Source of the DNA: Glomus cerebriforme
Taxonomy: Eukaryota; Glomeromycota; Glomeromycetes; Glomerales; Glomeraceae
NCBI GenBank assembly: GCA_003550305.1
Contig: QKYT01000138.1
Span: 202,582 to 219,132, forward strand
Length of the DNA stretch: 16,551 nucleotides
Direction: 5' to 3'
Of this stretch, positions 8,802 to 16,551 are shown in pieces. Position 1 is the first letter of the stretch. Each line of letters starts with the position of its first letter. Below the pieces are notes generated by a model. It made no database searches. It had not been told where the DNA came from and worked only from the letters and a program-made list of their open reading frames with translations. Position numbers and translations under genes: made by a program.

Positions 8802-11729
8802 CTGGAACGCGACTCGCAACTTGGAAGGACTAGTAGCAGAGGCAATTCAGTCAATAACGACACTCATCAACTTTCGTATCAAAGATTATTAGAAAGTGCT
8901 TCTGCTGCAGTCACTCGGACTTCTTCACACACACTGCATAGCAACTTTGACGAGGATCAAGTTTCTTTGCCTTTTCCTTTTGCTTCGTCATCCCACATTT
9001 CTTCTCCTTCAAACTCAAGTTCTTCCTTTCCTACGGACGAATTACGTAGTCAAACAAGTAGTTATCACCCTCGAGACGAAGTAGACGACTATCTTCAAGC
9101 TAGTGACTCTGATTCGGAGTTACGTTCCCCTAAACGTTTACGACTCGAAGAACTGACAGAAAGACAGTCAACAATGAGGATCAACCAAAGTGAAAATGGT
9201 ATAGGAGGTAGCACTAACGGCATTTCTCTTAATAGTAATGGGGATTCTCAGAATTCAACCAATGGTCAAGCATTGACTAATATTAGAATGCAAAGAACCC
9301 GACGACAAGAGTTGGTTAGACTGATGGTTCAGGCAATGCAAGACATGGGTTTTAGGTAATGCTCATTTTTTTTAAATTATTGGAGATCTTTTAATTTATA
9401 AATTCATTTTAATTTTATATAAAATTTATTTAAGTCAATCTGCTGCTACACTTGAAAAAGAGTCTGGATTTCCACTTGAAAGTGCTGCAGTTGCAAAATT
9501 CAGGGATGGTGTCTTGAAGGGGGATTGGACTTTAGTAGAAAGCCTTTTCCCAACGTTGGAGCTAGATCACAACAAAGATGTGGTGGTAAATTTAATGAGA
9601 TTAATTTTTATAAATTCTTGCTATAATTATAATAAATTTAATTAATTCACCTTGTACAGGTTGTGAGATTTTTGATTCGCCAGCAAAAATATCTTGAATT
9701 ACTAGAATCGCGACAAATTAAGAAAGCTTTGGTTGTGTTGAGGAATGAACTCGCTCCACTCGAATTTAACTCTGAAAGGCTTCATTCTCTATCAAGGTAA
9801 GTTTGTAAATTTTGACTTATAATTAATAGATTATACGCAAACTTTTATATTTATGAAATTTTTTTACGCATAATAGTTTTATGATGTGCAGTAATGCAGA
9901 AGACTTAAAACGCAGAGCTGAGTGGGATGGAGCAAAAGGAACATCGCGCCAAAAATTATTAGTGGAAATTCAAAGTATTATTATATATCTTTTTTTTTTT
10001 TAATATATTCTACAAATATTAAAATTTAATTTTTAGAGTATATTTCACCTTCGATTATGGTTCCTGAACACCGACTTGAAACATTGTTGGAGCAAGCAAC
10101 TACTCTGCAACGCATATCATGTCTTTATCATAATACAAACGAATATATTTCATTATATTCTAACCACGAATGCGATAGGTATTAGAGAATTAATTTCCTT
10201 TTTTTTTTACGACTTTTTTTATTTATCTTTTTTTTAAAAAAAATTAGGTCACAATTTCCTTCAGTAACTACTCATATTTTCAGACAACATACTGACGAGG
10301 TTTGGTATGTTGCTTTCTCTAATAATGGGAGATTCCTTGCTTCTGCATCAAGAGACAAGACAGCTATCATATGGAGTCTTGAAGTATGAATTTTATTAAT
10401 ATAAACTTGACCAATATTATGTTCCATTTATAAATTTTCATTTGACATAATGTAAATCTTACATATTAGACCTGGAATTTAGTTCATGTACTCAGAGATC
10501 ATATGGATTGTGTGTCCTTTTTGTCCTGGTCTCCAGATGATTCAAAAATCTTAACTTGTGGCCAGGATAATGTCTTAAAACTTTGGAGTGTGGAGGTAAA
10601 AAAAAAAAAAAAGTTATAATGAAATAAATCCTTTACCAAATCTCTATTTAACCAATAATTATAATATAGTCGGGTGAATGTTTAAGTACCATGAAAAAAC
10701 ATGATGAACCCGTAACCGCATGTGCTTGGCTTCCAGATGGAAAATGGTTTATTTCTGGAAGTCAAGATAAGAATACTTATTTATGGGTAAGAAATATAAC
10801 TTGATTATTTTATCATGTATTACTTTTTTTTTGTTTTTTTTTTTACTAACGATCTTTCTAATATTAGAACTTGGATGGTACAACTATTCATAAGTGGCCT
10901 GGTGCGCGAATAGCAGATTTAGCAATTAACAAAGAAGGAACTAGAATGGTGGCAATTTGTCATGATAACAAGTTACACATATATGATCTTATAACAAAAA
11001 AGGAAGAAGCGTATGTAAAAAAAACCAACCCCCAAAAATACAATATTTTAGTATAAAAAAAATCAATTTTTCATTCCATTATGCTATTTACATAGGACAA
11101 TGGATGAAAGTGCAAAACTCACCTCGATTTGTTTATCGAGTGATTGCAAATATGCTTTGGTGAACCTATCCACAAAGGTAGGACGATTAAAAGAGTTAAT
11201 AAATAAGGATTGTTAATTTTTAAAGAAATTATTGTTTTAATTTATAGGAAATTCATCTGTGGGATATTGATGAAAGACGAATTGTGCGAAAATATTTGGG
11301 TCAGAAGCAAGGGAAATTTGTCATACGATCTTGCTTTGGTGGAATAGATCAAGGATTTATTGTTAGCGGAAGCGAAGGTTTCGTATAATATTAAAGCAGT
11401 TGATATTTTGAATAAAAGGACGCTATTGAATTGAATTTCTTATTTTAGATTCAAAGATTTACGTTTGGCATCGAGAACACGCAGATTTGATAGAAACATT
11501 ATCTGGACACAAAGGAGCAGTTAATAGTGTTAACTGGAGTCCAGTCAATCCGTATATGTTTGCTTCTGCGGGAGACGACCATACTATTCGAATGTACGTT
11601 TTTTATTTAATTTTAATTTTTACGAGTTTCTTTATTTCTTATCAAATAAATATTATACTATATATGATTATTAACAGATGGGGTCCACCTGGTTCTGCTG
11701 ATCATAATGGAAAAATGAAGACACCATGA
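8802..11729 (+). CDS. GID7: GID/CTLH E3 ligase subunit Gid7 / WDR26 homologue (LisH-CTLH-WD40), 13 exons
   Basis: Exons: (8802)-9355, 9435-9585, 9660-9796, 9877-9974, 10037-10178, 10248-10383, 10470-10595, 10670-10786, 10868-11010, 11096-11177, 11248-11377, 11449-11593, 11678-11729; all join in frame. Domains in order: a Ser-rich acidic N-terminus with [10 protein letters not shown]; LisH ([20 protein letters not shown]); CTLH ([21 protein letters not shown] through [21 protein letters not shown]); a linker ([21 protein letters not shown]); then seven WD40 blades ending TIRIWGPPGS. This is the WDR26/Gid7 architecture. The family member is a substrate- or assembly-module subunit of the GID/CTLH ubiquitin ligase, which in yeast degrades gluconeogenic enzymes. 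The start is uncertain: the first in-frame ATG is at 9174 (546 aa), yet the frame is open and protein-like back to 8790 without any ATG. The CTG at 8802 would give 670 aa. An unseen upstream exon is the other option. Confidence 0.93.
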
Positions 11730-11935
11730 TCGCAGCGTTAGTTTATGCGGTTATGCAATCCGTACATTACTTTCTGCAAGCTTTGTACGGCTTTTGCGAA
11801 TTTGCATTAAACACATCTTCCGCAGAAGATAAATTTAAGTTTCTGCGTGCCCACGCACGTTTTGTTGGTGTAAAGAATGGGATTTTAAATTCACAAGAAT
11901 CCGAGTTAATGTCTTCGTTTACATCATTTAATTAA
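11726..11935 (+). other. 69-codon ORF overlapping the GID7 stop (ATGA), coding status doubtful
   Basis: The ATG at 11726 shares bases with the GID7 stop TGA at 11727-11729, and the frame runs 69 codons through the GID7 3' region. The stretch is less AT-rich than most spacers here and its translation has mixed composition, with a hydrophobic start and a charged middle. I do not recognise it. It may be only the 3' UTR or the relic of a longer C-terminus. Confidence 0.2.
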
Positions 11936-12260
11936 TTATTTTCCTTTTTTTGTAGATAGTGATCCTATATGCTTCTGATCCGAAGCTTTTTAGCTTTATC
12001 TAGGAGCATTTGAGATCGTTGTTTTAGAATATATATAAAATCAATTCCTTTTTTCTTTCTTTAAGTTGACTTTCTTTGCTAAAATATAAATTGTAATTCA
12101 AAATTTTGTAATTTTTTTTTTCAAGATGATTATTACTTTGTCTATTGTTAAGATAAATAGGAATTTTTATTTCAAATTCCTATAAATTGAATGTAAATTA
12201 TGTCTAATTTACTTGTTATTAGACGTAAATTTACATTATGAAATTTGGATATTTTTTTTT
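11936..12260. other. Convergent 3' region between GID7 and IMP1
   Basis: Holds the 3' ends of both genes. It is T-rich with several A/T runs. The only structured element is the imperfect inverted repeat at 12191-12236. No gene is visible. Confidence 0.5.
12191..12236. terminator. Imperfect 18-bp inverted repeat between convergent genes
   Basis: Left arm ATGTAAATTATGTCTAAT (12191-12208) and right arm ATTAGACGTAAATTTACAT (12218-12236) are complementary except for one bulged base and one position that forms a G-U wobble in RNA. The loop is 9 nt. It sits about 25 bp from the IMP1 stop on one side and about 460 bp from the GID7 stop on the other. It could act in 3'-end formation or be a relic of a small mobile element. 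Confidence 0.4.
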
Positions 12261-13084
12261 TTATTCATCTTGAAGAGGAATCATTCCATTCTTTATCCAA
12301 CAAGTTTGAGGCCAAATCTAAGAAAGAATTGACATATATTATAATTAGTTAAATTATAGTATATGATAACCATGAACAATAAATATAAAAAAAAATAAGG
12401 TTTACTCTTGCAAATACTCTCCCTCTAACCAAAGCATATGGCACCGGACCATAACTTCTAGAATCTGTGGAATTACTCATATTATCACCTTGTAACCAAA
12501 TATGCCCACGGGGAACCTGCTCATAAAAAAAAATAATAATTAATTAAAGAAATTAATAATAATATTTTAATAAAATGAATAATATGCGACTTTAACTTAC
12601 TATAATATACTTTCGATTTATTACCGTTGGGTCAATACAAATACGATCTCCCGGCTAAATAAAAATGATAAATAATCAATTCAAGAACATTTAAATAATC
12701 CTCTTTTTTAAAGAGTTTACCATTCCTATTATCCTTTTACAAATAGCTCTCCAAGGATTTGTAGGAGATATGCAAACTACAACATCTCCAATATCAAGGC
12801 GTTTTAACTTGGGGCTGAAATGTTCCAAGGCTACAATGTCTCCAAACATGTTAAAAGTCGGAAGCATTGAAGGTCCTATACACTGATTTTTTTAAAAAAA
12901 AATGGGTAAATTAATCTTTTTTTTTTAAAAAAAAAAGCTTTTCAAAAATGTTTTTATAATGGAATGATATTACCATCGTAACTTCCGTTACATGTTCTCC
13001 TATAAAATGGATAAAACAAGAAATTTTTATTGCAAATTCAATTTTTTTAAAAAAAGAACGACCAAAAGATATGCTAAATGGCAT
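12261..13084 (-). CDS. IMP1: Mitochondrial inner membrane protease subunit 1 (IMP1), 164 aa, 5 exons
   Basis: Exons in gene order: 13084-12974, 12882-12721, 12654-12601, 12516-12406, 12317-12261, total 495 nt in frame. The product is an S26-family signal peptidase of the inner membrane that cleaves presequences facing the intermembrane space (in yeast Cox2, Cyb2, Mcr1). The N-terminal hydrophobic helix is about residues 16-30. The catalytic serine is S42 in GPSMLPT, and the catalytic lysine K86 lies in [11 protein letters not shown]; the 44-residue spacing equals that of yeast Imp1 (S40/K84). The IMP1 signature [24 protein letters not shown] follows, then RGRVFARIWP. I chose the ATG at 13084 because the distance to the helix matches the human homologue; an in-frame ATG at 13120 would add 12 residues. 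The 164-aa length matches human IMMP1L (166 aa). Confidence 0.95.
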
Positions 13085-13269
13085 ATTTAAATATCGAAAC
13101 CGAAAAAAGTTGATACGCATAACCCTATAAACAGTGATCGGTGCCGATCAATGGTTGGTGCAGCTTTGCATATTTAAAGTTGATCAGTTGATGGTACACC
13201 GGCGAAAAACAATGGTGGTTAATTTTTTTAACTCCATAAATAAAATATAATCATGAACAAAAATACATA
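13085..13269 (-). promoter_or_regulatory. IMP1 upstream region
   Basis: Short, relatively GC-richer stretch just upstream of IMP1 with a 16-bp dyad at 13135-13150 and a further TGATCA string near 13181. No coding frame is recognisable. To its right the sequence becomes repeat-derived. Confidence 0.45.
13135..13150. promoter_or_regulatory. Near-perfect palindrome TGATCGG-TG-CCGATCA
   Basis: Seven-bp arms around a 2-bp spacer, 51 bp upstream of the chosen IMP1 start codon and 15 bp before the alternative ATG at 13120. The core CGG-N2-CCG has the layout of an inverted CGG pair, as bound by fungal Zn2Cys6 dimers. That function is inferred from layout alone. Confidence 0.4.
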
Positions 13270-13435
13270 TACAGTCAGTCCTGGTATAACGAAGTAGGCG
13301 TCCTTCCTTATAAGAAAATTCGATATAATAGGAAAATCTGGTATATTTGTACAATATGTTTCCATTATAGTAAAATTTATTTCATATTATATTAAAAAAA
13401 AATATTCATTATAAAGAAAATTCATTATAAAGAGG
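13270..13435 (+). mobile_element. Fragment resembling one end of a pogo/Tc1-mariner type element
   Basis: A TA dinucleotide at 13270-13271 is followed by CAGTCAGTCCTGGTATAACG, which has the look of pogo-class terminal repeats. It continues with degenerate TATAA-GAA motifs, including two 16-bp-spaced copies of ATTCATTATAAAGA at 13404 and 13420. I could not find the matching inverted end, so it is at best a truncated, noncoding remnant. Confidence 0.35.
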
Positions 13436-13599
13436 ATTATTTTATAAATGTGATTTACATAATTTACTTCATTAAATAGTATGTGGCATTTATCGCTGTT
13501 TTCAAAAATATATGAATTTGTGTAATGTAATACAATATAAATTTAAAAAAATTGTGATTTTTCCGAAACTTTTTTTTCGGGTTTCATCTAAAACATTCA

Positions 13600-14640
13600 T
13601 TACAAAACTTACATTTCAATTTTCCAAGTTAAGGAGCAAACCTACAAAAAAGAAAAAATATTCAGTTTGAACATTTCTTAAAAAAAACACGTAGTTTTAT
13701 TATGAAACTTATGTTCTGAAAAGAAAGTTTCAAAGTCATAATTTTGAAACTTATCAGATTTCTAAGCCAAATCAAAAAAAAACCCAATTGTACAAAAAAA
13801 TGAAAAAAAGAAATGTTAGTACTGTTTTTACTAATAATTCTTTAAATAAATGCATCAGATGGGAATTTCACAAAGAAACTTCTATACGAAATGAAATCCA
13901 AGAACCTACAAGAAGAAAAAAGAAGAAACGTTAGAAACGTTTCTATTTAAAAAAAACAAAAAAAAAGAATGGTAAGTTTTATTATGAAACTTATCATTTT
14001 CTAATTTCAAATACCCGAACTGAAGGAGTCTACAAGAAAAGAAAAAAAACTGTTAGAAAACATTTCTAAAAAAAAAGAAAAAAAATGGCAAGTTTTATAA
14101 AGAAACTTACCGTTTTTCAATTTTACGTACTAATCCGAAAGCCAAGAGAACTTACAAAAGAAAGAGAAAGAAAATGTTAGAAACATTTTTAATAAAAGAA
14201 AATAAAAAAAAATACAGTAAGTTTCCTAAAGAAACTTGAGAAACTTACCATTTCTGATTCTAGTATCGAATCGAAAGTATAAAGAAGTTACAAGAAAAGA
14301 AAAGAAGAAACATTAGAAATGTTTCTTTAAAAAAAAATGAAAAAACTGATAAGTTTTATGAAGAAACTTACTGTTTTCCCTTTCCAGTTTGAACTGAAGA
14401 GCTCGAAGAACCTACAAGAAAAAAAAAGAAATGTTAAAAAGCGTTTTTTAAAAATAATAAAAAAATGGTAAGTTTCGTGAAGAAACTTGCCAGCTCTCAC
14501 TTTCCAGTATCAGACTAAAAACTGAGAGACCTACAAAAGAAAAAAAAAGAAATGTTAAAAATGTTTCATTAAAAAAAATTGAAAAAAATAGTAAGTTTTA
14601 CGAAAAACTTACTGTTTCTCAATTTTCAGAACTAAGTTCA
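13600..14640. repeat. Tandem array of about 120-bp units, each with two conserved dyads
   Basis: Aligning on the motif (G)TAAGTTT...AAACTTAC places good copies with anchors at 13971, 14087, 14216, 14348, 14467 and 14590, spaced 116-132 bp. Weaker copies lie to the left, near 13601, 13690 and 13861. Each unit holds CCTACAAGA, an A-rich purine run, a first dyad of type AGAAACGTTTCT (for example 13933-13944), another A-rich run, a second dyad GTAAGTTT-N-AAACTTAC, and a pyrimidine stretch ending TTTCAG or TTCCAG. No open frame runs through it. It is a diverged satellite or the internal part of a mobile element. Confidence 0.75.
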
Positions 14641-14682
14641 AATGGTGATTAAAAGTTGCTAATTTAAGGTTTAAAATAAACT

Positions 14683-14720
14683 GCGGTTATAGCTTAATTG
14701 ATAAGCGTGGCATGCAATTA
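14683..14720 (+). other. tRNA-like 5' half (degenerate)
   Basis: GCGGTTA is followed by TAGCTTAATTG, which matches the Pol III A-box consensus (TRGYNNARNNG). A D-arm can form with GCTT pairing to AAGC. A GCA triplet preceded by T sits near the expected anticodon position but one base too close. No anticodon 3' arm, T arm or B box follows, and an A/T run begins at once. It looks like a broken tRNA or a tRNA-derived fragment, not a working gene. Confidence 0.35.
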
Positions 14721-14763
14721 TTTTTTTTTAAAATAAACTAAGACTCATATTATGTGATATACG

Positions 14764-15252
14764 TAGTGTTCCGCACGAATTAAATCAAATTGAATTGAAT
14801 CAGATTCAAATTCGATTCGATCGAATCACAAATCGTTCAAATTCAATTTGATATTTGAACGAATTAAATTAAATCAATTTGGATTTGATTCGAATTCAAT
14901 TTGAATTCAATGCCGGCGTCACGTGATTCATAATTACAGCTGAAATTAAATAATCTGCAAGAAAATTGCCTTTTTAGAAATCTTGTATAACCCAAAATTC
15001 CAATTTTTGAGAGAAACAAAATTGCCTTTTGGTTTGTATAATATTACATAAGATCCAAATAAGACAATTTTGGCCAGCTTTATAAAATTTGAGCAAAATT
15101 AAACAATCAGTTGAATCGATTCAGATTTGATTCAGATTCGATATCGAATCCAAATCTGAGATTCAGATTCGATTCGCAATTTAAAAATTCTGAATCAAAT
15201 CAAATCAAATCTGAATTAAATTTGATTCAGCCGAATCGTCTGCAGAACACTA
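14764..15252. mobile_element. hAT-type MITE, 489 bp, with perfect 8-bp target-site duplication
   Basis: The element begins TAGTGTTCCGCACGA and ends TCGTCTGCAGAACACTA, so the outer 8 bp are perfect inverted repeats and the homology continues imperfectly. It is flanked by identical 8-bp sequences GATATACG at 14756-14763 and 15253-15260. An 8-bp duplication with a TAGTGTTC-type end is typical of the hAT superfamily. Both subterminal zones (about 14775-14910 and 15110-15235) are packed with short GATTCG/CAAATC-like motifs in both orientations. The core (about 14920-15105) lacks them and contains a 13-bp direct repeat, AAAATTGCCTTTT. There is no transposase frame, so it must be moved in trans. Confidence 0.85.
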
Positions 15253-15260
15253 GATATACG

Positions 15261-15615
15261 TAATACAAAAAAAGTATATAATGAGCCTTTTTTCATTTTT
15301 TTTTTTAATTAATCTTGCAAAAAACCCCTTCTTTATAGATGGGTAAAAGTCATTAATATCTATAGGAAAAGAGCCATTATTATTTTTTCCATCCATTCAT
15401 AGTAACAAAAAGAGGAAATATCAGTAGTAAGATATTATGAAAAGTGAAAATTAAAATTTTTTGGATGGTTTTGGCTCACTTTATTTTCAAATTTAGCCAG
15501 AATTATGTTTAATGTTAGCTAATATAATAATCCAGATTCTGATTTTAAAGATTTTTAATAAATTTTAATAAAATTTTTAAAAAAAAATATTTTTAATAGG
15601 AAATTGCTAAACATT
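15261..15615. other. Intergenic spacer, nothing recognised
   Basis: AT-rich sequence with no gene, RNA or complete mobile element that I can identify. It contains scattered GAGCC/GGCTC strings (about 15283, 15371, 15473) that could be remnants of old inverted repeats. Confidence 0.5.
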
Positions 15616-15668
15616 ACCTGAGTGATTGTTACTTAAATGATTGTCACCTGAATGATTATCATCTGGGT
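15616..15668. repeat. 15-bp tandem repeat, about 3.5 copies
   Basis: Units ACCTGAGTGATTGTT, ACTTAAATGATTGTC, ACCTGAATGATTATC and a partial ATCTGGGT follow each other without gaps. Read on the minus strand they encode a repeating Asn-His-Ser-Gly-Asp/Asn pattern, but the frame is closed by stops on both sides. Confidence 0.7.
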
Positions 15669-15689
15669 CTTTAATCACATGGCAGATTT

Positions 15690-16551
15690 AATATTTTTGA
15701 TTAGCTATATGATCACATCATATTTATTTGTATATCATCAAATCTTATTTTCAGTATATATTCGTTTTCTCAGTTCTTCTTTTCTTTTATTTTTATTTTC
15801 AATTTATATTTTTACACTTTATTTCTTACTAACTTTATTTCATTATTTTTAGATCCTTTAGTCCTTTCAGTTCTGCAATTAAGGTTTAGTTGTTTTTACT
15901 TTACATTTCATTTCTTACTCTTTTTTTTATTTTTTTATTTATTTATTTTTATTGTTTCTATTTCATATTTCATATTTCATTTTNTCACTAATTTTATTTT
16001 ATTTTTTTTTAGATCTTTTNNTTCTTTCAGTTCTACAATTAATAAAGGTATGTTTTTTATTTTTTNTTTNTTTTTTTTTNTTGTTTCTATCTTATATTTC
16101 ATTTCTTACTAACTTCATTTTTTTTTACTTTATAGTTTTATTTTTACTTGGCTTCTTATCATTATCTTTTGCTATTCAACCTCCTATCATAATCATTTTT
16201 TTATTTTTTGTCTCTCATCATTTTTCACCTCTATTACTTTTCAATATTCCATCCTTTTTATCTTCCATCATTTTCTATTACATCTTTTCATTTTCCATTA
16301 TTTCTGTTTCTCTCTATTTACTTCCCATCATTTCTTTTTGTCTCCCATTACTCCTCTTCATCTTTCATCATTCCCATCACTCCTCTTCATCTTCTCATCA
16401 ATTCTTTTCATCTCCTATTGCTTTTTTTCATCTCTCATCACTTCTTTTCATCTCCCATTACTTCCTATTATTCCTTTTTACTCCCTTTCATCTACTATTA
16501 CTTTCTATTACTCTATTGTTATTTTATTTTTTTATTAGCATCTTTCTTCTT
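15690..16551. repeat. Strongly pyrimidine-biased degenerate repeat region with undetermined bases
   Basis: The plus strand is almost all T and C to the right edge. A block reading AGATC...CTTTCAGTTCT(G/A)CAATTAA occurs at 15851 and again exactly 160 bp later at 16011; TTGTTTCTAT plus CATATTTCATTT strings also recur. From about 16190 the sequence is a loose repeat of about 17-20 bp related to CTTTTCATCTCCCATTA. Six N bases (15984, 16020, 16021, 16066, 16070, 16080) mark unresolved positions. No gene is supported; the open frames here are rich in Phe, Leu, Ser and Ile purely because of the base bias. Confidence 0.7.

Noticed and set aside
13085..13120. Longer IMP1 N-terminus from the ATG at 13120
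   Set aside because: In frame, but it would lengthen the N-terminus beyond the homologues I know. The ATG at 13084 gives the expected distance to the membrane helix. Kept only as an alternative.
13600..14640. Array considered as CRISPR or as a multi-exon gene of mini-exons
   Set aside because: The context is eukaryotic, repeats and intervals diverge together, and the putative exons between splice-like signals contain stops in all frames.
15652..15852. 66-codon hydrophobic frame that could pass for a membrane protein
   Set aside because: Phe/Leu/Ile/Ser richness follows directly from the T/C-rich strand, and no family signature is seen. The same applies to 16338-16538.

Overview
This window looks like a fragment of an AT-rich, intron-dense fungal nuclear genome. 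Every recognisable gene is split by short introns (mostly about 60-150 bp) with GTAAGT-type donors and TAG/CAG acceptors. The gene set is fungal (Iec1-type INO80 zinc finger, fungal bestrophin-like channel, Gid7, Imp1, Cox20). The low GC, Asn-rich tracts and transposon-derived spacers fit an arbuscular mycorrhizal fungus such as Rhizophagus or a relative. The lineage is an inference; the fungal assignment is firm.

Layout. 48-1149 (+): 3' part of an INO80 Iec1-like C2H2 gene that runs off the left edge. 1970-3738 (-): bestrophin-like anion channel, 8 exons, 395 aa. 4322-6932 (-): CCT4, the delta subunit of the TRiC/CCT chaperonin, 11 exons, 533 aa. A 163-bp divergent promoter separates it from COX20 at 7096-7766 (+), 4 exons, 134 aa. 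8802-11729 (+): LisH-CTLH-WD40 protein Gid7/WDR26, 13 exons, with an unusual start region that has no ATG. 12261-13084 (-): mitochondrial inner membrane protease subunit IMP1, 5 exons, 164 aa. I rebuilt the exon chains by hand. All junctions keep the frame, and protein lengths match the families.

From about 13.2 kb to the right edge I see no gene, only repeats. There is a pogo-like terminal fragment, then a tandem array of about 120-bp units, each with two conserved dyads. A tRNA-like 5' half follows, then an intact-looking 489-bp hAT-type MITE with perfect 8-bp target duplications. The window ends in a 15-bp tandem repeat and about 860 bp of strongly pyrimidine-biased, partly duplicated sequence containing six undetermined bases.

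Functional links. COX20 and IMP1 both act on the Cox2 precursor in the mitochondrial inner membrane and lie about 5 kb apart, with Gid7 between them. The other genes are unrelated housekeeping functions: chromatin remodelling, cytosolic protein folding, ubiquitin ligation and anion transport. I found no evidence of a wholly new multigene system. The most unusual signals are the ATG-free, stop-free 5' extension of Gid7, the dyad-bearing satellite array and the hAT MITE.
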